Shown here piece by piece: positions 1-3,946 of a stretch of 6,608 bases of DNA. Each line of letters begins with the position of its first letter. Position 1 is the first letter of the stretch. A program made the translations under genes and the position numbers. The stretch lies in assembly GCA_028293225.1 (NCBI GenBank), contig JAQGPE010000732.1, positions 1 to 6,608 of the forward strand. Direction: 5' to 3'. Below the pieces are notes generated by a model. That model was not told the DNA's origin. It searched no databases and saw only the letters and a program-made list of their open reading frames with translations. The DNA is from Akkermansiaceae bacterium. GTDB taxonomy: Bacteria > Verrucomicrobiota > Verrucomicrobiia > Verrucomicrobiales > Akkermansiaceae.

Positions 1-384
1 GAGGTCGATCTTCGAATCGTCCGCGTGGTCGCGCAGAAAGCCCTCCCGGTCCTTGGCGACGCGTGGTTCCAGAAGCCCCTGGGGATCGACCAGATAGGAC
101 TGGGGCTTGGCGCCGAAATAGGCTTCCAGGAAGCGGTCCGGCACCTCACGGCGCATGGAGGATTCACCGGAAACCTCGGAGGCAGTCGGCGGCTCGGCAT
201 CGGTGGGGCCTGGACCGGGCTTCTCCGCCGGATCGGTGCCGAGCAGGCTCCAGCCGGGCACCAGCTTGCCGGTGTTGACCTCCTTGCGATCGGCGTCGCT
301 CCACTCCGGAAGATCGGGCTTCACGATGGTGGCCGCATGGGCCGCGACTGTGATCAGGGTGAGGAAAGACAGGGTGAGTCTCAC
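1..384 (-). CDS. Secreted protein, start of a TPM-like domain (partial, C-terminus off window)
   Basis: The visible part is 128 codons from a GTG start at 384-382; the gene continues past the left edge. The start is set by coupling: GTG overlaps the TGA stop of the upstream zinc-ribbon gene in a GTGA arrangement, so translation is probably coupled. The N-terminus (MRLTLSFLTLITVAAHAA) is a short classical signal peptide with likely cleavage after AHA near residue 17, which points to export. Residues about 22-85 are polar, rich in Pro, Glu and Asp, and look like a linker. From about residue 96 the text YLVDPQGLLEPRVAKDREGF resembles the opening of TPM (TPM_phosphatase/MOLO1-type) domains, where a D-x-x-G-L-L motif precedes a charged helix. 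The rest of the domain is outside the window. Signal peptide and coupling are seen directly; the TPM assignment is inference from a short stretch plus the TPM-like neighbour. Biochemical function is unknown. Confidence 0.7.
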   Translation of the reverse strand, partial: MRLTLSFLTLITVAAHAATIVKPDLPEWSDADRKEVNTGKLVPGWSLLGTDPAEKPGPGPTDAEPPTASEVSGESSMRREVPDRFLEAYFGAKPQSYLVDPQGLLEPRVAKDREGFLRDHADDSKIDL

Positions 385-1037
385 TTCTCCACCTCCTCGC
401 GCTTGCCGGCATAGGGGCGATGGCCCTCGCGGATGCGGCGGGCGATTTCCCCGGTGCGCTTCGGCGGGGCGACCTTGCGTTCGAACTTCTCCGGATCGCG
501 CTTCGCCTGGCGGCTGCGCTTGGCGAGGATCTTCGAAAGCTGCTCAACGACCCGGACGATGCCCTCCGCATAACGGCCCTCCAGCCAGTAGGCATGGGCC
601 CGGGAGAGGCAGATGAAGGTGTCGTCCTCGGTGAGAAAGGGATCGAGCAGGTAGCCCCAGGTGACGCCGGCGGATTTCGCCTCCGGATCGATGGAAAGCA
701 GGATGCCGGCTTCATTCGGCTTTTCCACCGGCACGTCCTCGAAGGCGGCGCGGTTCAGGAGCCAGAAGCCGAACTGGCGGAGATTGCCGCCGGTTTCAGA
801 CGAGCCGCCGGTGTGGACGGCGAAGAACAATTGCGGGAAGAGCTTGCCGAATTTGGCCTGGGCCTTTTCGACCTTGCCGCGTTCGCGGGACCGCATCAGA
901 CCGCCGACGTCGGCCAGCAGGCGCAGCGACACTTCCCCACTGCCAAAACGGGCGTCCGCATCGGCGATGGAAAACCCGCAATGGGGGCATGGAACAGCCC
1001 CGCGGTGGATCACCTGCACGCAGCGCGGACACTTCAT
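381..1037 (-). CDS. Zinc-ribbon protein with TPM-like domain
   Basis: The preferred start is the ATG at 1037-1035, giving 218 aa beginning MKCPRC. An upstream in-frame ATG at 1076 would add 13 unconvincing residues encoded by a palindrome, so I reject it. Residues 3-20 form a treble-clef or zinc-ribbon knuckle: C3-x2-C6 and C17-x2-C20, the second in a PCPHCG context. Residues about 40-170 match the TPM domain pattern: a LADVGGLM opening, a charged helix, a hydrophobic strand (QLFFAVHTG), a helix with an aromatic core, then GILLSIDPEAKSAGVTWGYL and a closing AYWLEGRYAEGI helix. A strongly basic tail follows (about 171-218). There is no signal peptide or membrane helix, so the protein is probably cytoplasmic, unlike most TPM proteins, which are exported or membrane-bound. 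Its stop overlaps the start of a secreted TPM-like gene by 4 nt, suggesting joint function. TPM domains are associated with phosphatase activity in some plant and bacterial proteins and with photosystem or envelope quality control; catalytic activity here is not shown. Confidence 0.72.
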   Translation of the reverse strand: MKCPRCVQVIHRGAVPCPHCGFSIADADARFGSGEVSLRLLADVGGLMRSRERGKVEKAQAKFGKLFPQLFFAVHTGGSSETGGNLRQFGFWLLNRAAFEDVPVEKPNEAGILLSIDPEAKSAGVTWGYLLDPFLTEDDTFICLSRAHAYWLEGRYAEGIVRVVEQLSKILAKRSRQAKRDPEKFERKVAPPKRTGEIARRIREGHRPYAGKREEVEK

Positions 1038-1049
1038 CGGCGCACGCAG

Positions 1050-1069
1050 ACTACGGGATCGCCCGTAGT
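1050..1069. promoter_or_regulatory. Perfect 8-bp inverted repeat upstream of the zinc-ribbon TPM gene
   Basis: ACTACGGG at 1050-1057 and CCCGTAGT at 1062-1069 are exact reverse complements separated by 4 nt (ATCG). The repeat ends 12 bp before the ATG at 1037. It could be a dimeric repressor or activator operator, since it lies just downstream of a candidate -10 box, or an RNA hairpin in the 5' leader that affects translation initiation. No T-tract follows on either strand, so it is not a standard intrinsic terminator for the phosphatase gene that ends at 1097. The repeat is seen directly; its role is inference. Confidence 0.55.
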
Positions 1070-1081
1070 TCGTCAAAACGA

Positions 1082-1110
1082 ATTATCAAGGCATCCTTAC
1101 TTACTGTCGC
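1082..1110 (-). promoter_or_regulatory. Candidate sigma-70 promoter for the zinc-ribbon TPM gene
   Basis: On the minus strand GCGACA (1110-1105) and GATAAT (1087-1082) are separated by exactly 17 nt. They match the -35 and -10 consensus at 4 of 6 and 5 of 6 positions. The -35 lies in the last codons of the phosphatase gene. Transcription would start near 1075, giving a leader of about 38 nt that contains the 1050-1069 inverted repeat. A second reading uses TTGACG (1076-1071) as -35 and TAGTCT (1053-1048) as a poor -10, which would put the palindrome inside the promoter spacer. The two cannot be told apart by eye. Confidence 0.35.
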
Positions 1111-1585
1111 CCTGCCAGGTCTGGTCGATGAAAGCGATCAGGGTCGGGATGGCCTGGTCGAGCGTTTTCGCGGTTTCCTCGTAAGCCTTGCGCCCCATGC
1201 CGATGGGGTCCGGGACATCGGCGCCGACGCCCTTGCCGGGGAGATCGACAAACTCGCAGGTCAGGTAGAATTTGTCGGTGTAGTCCGGGAACATCGACTC
1301 GAGGATCTCGAGGTGGCCGGAGGTCATCGCGAAGATGTGGGTCGAGCTTTCGACAAGAGCCTTCGTGACCGGCTGGCTGCCGCTGTTGCCGAGCTTGATG
1401 CCGCGGCCATCCAGCAGCCGGGCGGTGTCGCGGGCGGTCGGATCGCCGCGATGGGCGGAGACACCGGCGGAGGCGACCTCGAAATCGCCGCGCTTTTCGA
1501 CCGCCTTGCGGAACAGGCCTTCAGCCATGGGGCTGCGGCAGGTGTTTCCGGTGCATACGAAGAGGACTGATTTCTTGGCCGACAT
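1097..1585 (-). CDS. Low-molecular-weight phosphatase, protein-arginine phosphatase (YwlE) type
   Basis: This complete 162-aa enzyme has the usual length for the low-molecular-weight protein tyrosine phosphatase fold. The phosphate-binding loop is C11-TGNTC-R17-S near the N-terminus, with nucleophile Cys11 and phosphate-binding Arg17. The general acid is Asp126 in the DPIG motif. An AMTSGH segment (86-91) matches the conserved AMT.xH region of the family. Thr15 sits in the P-loop position that is Thr in Bacillus subtilis YwlE, where it favours phospho-arginine; classical tyrosine phosphatases and arsenate reductases of this fold usually have Ile or another residue there. I therefore favour a protein-arginine phosphatase, though phosphotyrosine cannot be excluded. 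No arginine kinase (McsB) is in view. The ATG at 1585 has no Shine-Dalgarno sequence and lies 8 nt from a candidate -10, so the transcript may be nearly leaderless. The next gene in the same direction follows after 59 bp. The protein is cytoplasmic. Confidence 0.92.
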   Translation of the reverse strand: MSAKKSVLFVCTGNTCRSPMAEGLFRKAVEKRGDFEVASAGVSAHRGDPTARDTARLLDGRGIKLGNSGSQPVTKALVESSTHIFAMTSGHLEILESMFPDYTDKFYLTCEFVDLPGKGVGADVPDPIGMGRKAYEETAKTLDQAIPTLIAFIDQTWQGDSK

Positions 1586-1593
1586 CTGGGGCT

Positions 1594-1622
1594 AACATGT
1601 GGGCAGATCAGGGACGGGTCAA
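1594..1622 (-). promoter_or_regulatory. Candidate promoter for the phosphatase gene
   Basis: On the minus strand TTGACC (1622-1617, 5 of 6 to the -35 consensus) is followed after 17 nt by CATGTT (1599-1594, only 3 of 6 to the -10). The -10 ends 8 nt before the ATG at 1585, so the transcript would have almost no leader, in keeping with the absence of a Shine-Dalgarno site. The good -35 and spacing support it; the weak -10 counts against it. Confidence 0.3.
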
Positions 1623-1659
1623 GGCGGGGGCACCGGAGAGCTGGCGGGCCAGACCGGTG

Positions 1660-1722
1660 AAAAATTTCCGGCGCTCCGGCGACTTTTTCAGTACTCTTTT
1701 CGCGACCGCTGGCGAATATGCG
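1660..1722 (+). promoter_or_regulatory. Presumed promoter region of the sigma factor gene
   Basis: The 63 bp before the sigma factor start is AT-richer than its surroundings and carries runs GAAAAATTT, GACTTTTTC and CTCTTTTC, plus a small CCGG-CGCT-CCGG palindrome at 1670-1681. No convincing housekeeping -35/-10 pair is present. ECF-type sigma factor genes are often autoregulated from non-canonical promoters, and the pyrimidine runs could be such a signal, but this is a guess from position and base composition. Confidence 0.2.
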
Positions 1723-3015
1723 ATGACCATGGACGTTTCCGATCAGGATTTGCTGCAACGTTTTGCCACCTGCCAGGATGAGGAAGCCTTTAGTGCACTC
1801 GTCAAACGGCATGTGAATCTGGTGCTCGCCACGGCAAGGCGGGTCACCAGCAGCGACGACCTGGCGAGAGATGCGGCGCAGAACACCTTCATCCGGCTGG
1901 CGCAACAGGCGAAACGGATCCCGCGGGAGGTCCTGCTGGCAGCCTGGTTGCACCGGACCTGCCGGTCGCTCGCGGTGGATCTGGTGCGCTCCGAGGCGCG
2001 GCGCCGGAAACAAGAAATGAAAGCGGCCGCCTTTCCGAGAGATGACTCCGCCGATTCGCAATGGCCGCTGATGGCTCCGGTCATTGACGATCTGGTCGAG
2101 CAACTTGGCGATCAGGATCGTGAGATCATTCTGCTGCGCTATTTCCAGAACCGCACCTACGCCGCGGCGGGAAAGGCGCTGGGGCTGCAGGAACAGGCGG
2201 CGCGGAAAAGGGCTGAACGGGCGCTGAGGAGATTGCGAAGCCTGCTGCGCGGCCGAGGCATCACAACGACATCGGCGGCTCTTGCTTCGATACTCCCCGC
2301 CTATGCCGCGGAAATAGCCCCGGAGGCGGTGGCCGCTGCCGTCGCAGGCGCCGCCCGCGGAATTGTGCCATTGCCGGTGGGAAGGGCAATTTTCCGGCTG
2401 TTGTCCTTGCGAAGGGTAGCGGCGCTTTCCGGGGTGATCGTGGTGGGGTTGATCCTGGCACTGAAGACTTCATCGAGCCCGGACCCCTCCCCTGCCGCAA
2501 TGATTGAGGAGATCAATCCGAACCTCATTGCGCGGCACAGGCCCTCGCCACCCAAAGAAGCCAACGCTGAACTAAATGCGGTCAGCACCTTTCCCCAAAG
2601 CATTCATCACCGCTTCACCCGGGCACCGGACGGGCGGAGCGTCACCATGGAGACCTTGGACGACGCCGGAGCGATCATTCTGGTCACCGTCTACCGGCTC
2701 AGCGATGAGGGGAAGCTGCTGAACAGCGCGATCTTCGATGCCCATGGAACCAAGCTCTTCACTGCCCGCTATGGGTACAGCAAGAAGCCGGACGTGACCT
2801 GCGGCAAGCTGGTGGAGGAGCAGATGTTCGACGCACGGGCGAAACGCATCGGCCCGGGCGGGGTGGAAATGCCCGTTCGCCGCTTTATCTACAGGTATGC
2901 TTCCGATGGAAGTCCCATGGCTCCTGTGAAGATCGTCCTGGAGCCCGGCGGCAAGCATATCGAAGTCTTTGGCGCGGCGGCCACCGGACGGAATTTCGAA
3001 GAAGCTTCGCCGTAG
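1723..3015 (+). CDS. ECF-type sigma-70 factor with C-terminal membrane helix and extracytoplasmic domain
   Basis: The frame is open from an ATG at 1597, but similarity to sigma factors begins at MTMDVSDQDLLQRF, so I choose the ATG at 1723 (430 aa); the ATG at 1729 is equally possible. Sigma region 2 spans about residues 8-94 (EEAFSALVKRHVNLVLATARR, DLARDAAQNTFIRLAQ, AAWLHRTCRSLAVDLVR). Region 4 spans about 121-174, with GDQDREIILLRYFQNRTY followed by the helix-turn-helix AAGKALGLQEQAARKRAERAL. Unlike a standard ECF factor of about 180-200 aa, the protein continues: an Ala-rich, nearly uncharged linker (about 180-220), then Arg-rich RLLSLRRV, a hydrophobic helix (about 232-247, VAALSGVIVVGLILAL), then about 183 residues. 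By the positive-inside rule the N-terminal sigma part is cytoplasmic and the C-terminal part periplasmic. The C-terminal part holds predicted beta hairpins with recurring DxxG turns (DDAG, SDEG, DAHG, SDG) resembling YD or YwqK-type repeats. It may act as a membrane-held sigma factor that senses the envelope or is released by proteolysis. A lipoprotein gene follows 58 bp later. Confidence 0.85.
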   Translation: MTMDVSDQDLLQRFATCQDEEAFSALVKRHVNLVLATARRVTSSDDLARDAAQNTFIRLAQQAKRIPREVLLAAWLHRTCRSLAVDLVRSEARRRKQEMKAAAFPRDDSADSQWPLMAPVIDDLVEQLGDQDREIILLRYFQNRTYAAAGKALGLQEQAARKRAERALRRLRSLLRGRGITTTSAALASILPAYAAEIAPEAVAAAVAGAARGIVPLPVGRAIFRLLSLRRVAALSGVIVVGLILALKTSSSPDPSPAAMIEEINPNLIARHRPSPPKEANAELNAVSTFPQSIHHRFTRAPDGRSVTMETLDDAGAIILVTVYRLSDEGKLLNSAIFDAHGTKLFTARYGYSKKPDVTCGKLVEEQMFDARAKRIGPGGVEMPVRRFIYRYASDGSPMAPVKIVLEPGGKHIEVFGAAATGRNFEEASP

Positions 3016-3073
3016 CACGGAGAGAAGCTTGGGTTGCCAAAGGGGAAGAGCGGTGCAGGGTTAGGGCCTCGAT

Positions 3074-3571
3074 ATGATGCGACGATTCCTCATTTCCTCC
3101 GCACCGTGGTTGGCTGTCCTGCTGGTGGGGAGCTGTGGCGTTCCGACAGCCTCGCACCAGTCGGGGCAGGATCTTGCGAGGATTGCCGGTGAGCAGCCGC
3201 GGGACCGGGCGACACTGTTCGTTCACATTCCGGCCAATATGCCGGGGGTGAAGGCGACGGTATCGATCGATGGGCGGGACGTCGCGAAGCTGCCGGCGGG
3301 AGCATTTACGAAGGTCAGCCTTTCACCGGGGCGGCATCGGATCGGGGTAAAATACCCGCCGCTGCTGGGGCGGAAGGTTTCGGACTACTCGCTGCCGGGT
3401 GAGCCGGGGTTGAGCTATCATTTGAAGCTGGTCGATGGGGGCGGGCCGCAGAGGGCTTCCGGGTCGGCGATTGCGAATGAGTTCACCCAGGCGAGTGCGC
3501 GGTTGATGCCGATGGCGGCGGGGGATGGGCTGGAGTATGCGAGGCGGGAGACTTATTCGCCGGCTAGGTGA
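3074..3571 (+). CDS. Small lipoprotein with DUF2846/PEGA-like domain
   Basis: This encodes 165 aa (ATG at 3074; an adjacent ATG at 3077 is equally possible). The N-terminus MMRR plus the hydrophobic stretch FLISSAPWLAVLLVGS ends in a lipobox (LVGSC), so Cys21 should be lipidated after signal peptidase II cleavage. Residue +2 is Gly, so outer-membrane sorting is plausible. Residues about 46-120 read as a beta sandwich: ATLFVHIPANMP, ATVSIDGRDVAKLPAGAFTKVSL, SPGRHRIGVKY. The pattern 'V.IDG..V..L..G.F..V.L.PG.H.I' is that of DUF2846 and PEGA-type domains of bacterial surface lipoproteins. The C-terminal 40 residues are polar and unremarkable. It lies 58 bp downstream of the membrane-anchored sigma factor on the same strand with no intervening terminator, so co-transcription is likely and it could be a partner or target. 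No Shine-Dalgarno site is evident. Molecular function is unknown. Confidence 0.75.
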   Translation: MMRRFLISSAPWLAVLLVGSCGVPTASHQSGQDLARIAGEQPRDRATLFVHIPANMPGVKATVSIDGRDVAKLPAGAFTKVSLSPGRHRIGVKYPPLLGRKVSDYSLPGEPGLSYHLKLVDGGGPQRASGSAIANEFTQASARLMPMAAGDGLEYARRETYSPAR

Positions 3572-3598
3572 GGGTGGTTTTCTCTGGAGGTTGAAGTG

Positions 3599-3611
3599 CG
3601 GCCTCCGGCCG
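3599..3611. repeat. Short GC-rich hairpin after the lipoprotein gene
   Basis: CGGCC (3599-3603), loop TCC, GGCCG (3607-3611). It begins 28 bp after the lipoprotein stop codon. It has no T-tract, so it is not a canonical intrinsic terminator, but it could slow polymerase, protect the 3' end, or be the first arm of the repeat element that follows. Confidence 0.4.
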
Positions 3612-3698
3612 GGGGCAATCCGGACGAAGGGAGAGGCGGACCAGTGGAGAAGAGCGAACGCGGCGGAATGCAGGGAGGAAGAAGCGTAAGGGCGCGTC

Positions 3699-3773
3699 CG
3701 TCGTGCGTGCTTTCGCACGGTGAGTGGACCAGGGGTTTCACCCCTGGCTTTCACATTTCGCCCACTTCGGGGC
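3699..3773. repeat. Tandem hairpins, probable REP/BIME-like palindromic element
   Basis: Three inverted repeats follow one another in 75 bp. The first is CGTGCG (3702-3707) with CGCACG (3714-3719) and a 6-nt loop. The second is CCAGGGGT (3729-3736) with ACCCCTGG (3740-3747) and a 3-nt loop, a perfect 8-bp stem. The third is GCCC (3760-3763) with GGGC (3770-3773) and a 6-nt loop. A strong central stem followed after a short spacer by a CTTCGGGGC arm is the architecture of extragenic palindromic repeats mobilised by RAYT (TnpA-REP) transposases, and similar 'CCAGGGG...CCCCTGG...TTCGGGGC' blocks are, to my recollection, common between genes in Planctomycetes and Verrucomicrobia. Only one copy is in this window, so being dispersed is inference. 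The central hairpin might also act as a terminator. Confidence 0.5.
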
Positions 3774-3775
3774 TC

Positions 3776-3946
3776 TATGAAAAGCGCGGCTTACCGCCGT
3801 ATGCTATTCCGAGCAGCCAAGGGACGTGGCAGCCACTTGGCGAGCATGAGACGGGCTGGTGACGGCAATCCCGTGCATCGCTCATTGACGATCGGAGGGC
3901 ACCCGAGTAACGCCCGGTGCGACCAGGAACTCTGCGCGCACCCGAC
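3776..3946 (+). promoter_or_regulatory. Presumed promoter and structured leader of murJ
   Basis: This 171-bp stretch before the murJ ATG contains several potential hairpins on the plus strand. GCCAA (3816-3820) pairs with TTGGC (3837-3841), enclosing GTGG (3826-3829) with CCAC (3833-3836). ACGGG (3851-3855) pairs with CCCGT (3870-3874). GCACC (3899-3903) pairs with GGTGC (3916-3920). A TTGACG at 3885-3890 could be a -35, but no good -10 lies 16-18 nt downstream; TATGCT at 3800-3805 could be a -10, but lacks a -35. I compared it from memory with common riboswitches (cobalamin, TPP, SAM, glycine, c-di-GMP, fluoride) and with SRP RNA and found no match. Random high-GC DNA also yields short stems, so significance is uncertain. 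Confidence 0.3.

Larger units (their letters stand above)
3572..3946. other. 375-bp non-coding region between the lipoprotein gene and murJ
   Basis: I see no credible gene here. The longest plus-strand frame (3596-3862, 88 aa) runs straight through the hairpins and has Arg/Gly/Pro-rich composition typical of translated repeat DNA. The left part (about 3595-3775) holds several GC-rich hairpins annotated separately as a palindromic repeat element. The right part (3776-3946) is the presumed leader and promoter region of murJ. Confidence 0.7.

Noticed and set aside
420..1184. A 254-codon open frame on the plus strand opposite the zinc-ribbon TPM gene.
   Set aside because: It is an antisense frame kept open by high GC, crosses two minus-strand genes and the gap between them, and shows no domain. 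The minus-strand product has a zinc ribbon and TPM pattern.
1597..1722. N-terminal extension of the sigma factor from the ATG at 1597 (42 extra residues).
   Set aside because: The extension has no sigma factor similarity and would overlap the candidate phosphatase promoter; sigma region 2 begins normally after the ATG at 1723 or 1729.
1324..2103. A 259-codon minus-strand open frame across the phosphatase and sigma factor genes.
   Set aside because: It overlaps two well-supported genes and the divergent intergenic region, and its Arg/Pro-rich product resembles nothing.
3000..3030. A direct repeat of AGAAGCTT at 3000-3007 and 3023-3030.
   Set aside because: It is only 8 bp, with one copy inside the coding end of the sigma gene, and is easily explained by chance.
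3729..3747. A perfect 8-bp hairpin considered as an intrinsic terminator for the lipoprotein transcript.
   Set aside because: It lies about 160 bp past the stop codon and is followed by CTTTCACATTT, not a T-tract; its setting among other hairpins fits a palindromic repeat better, though termination is not excluded.
3809..3824. An AGCAGCCAAGG-like string resembling the SRP RNA core.
   Set aside because: The partner GGTCAGG strand and the GGAA tetraloop are absent, so it is most likely a chance match.
3596..3862. An 88-codon plus-strand open frame in the region before murJ.
   Set aside because: It runs through the inverted repeats, has no start signal, and its composition reflects repeat DNA.
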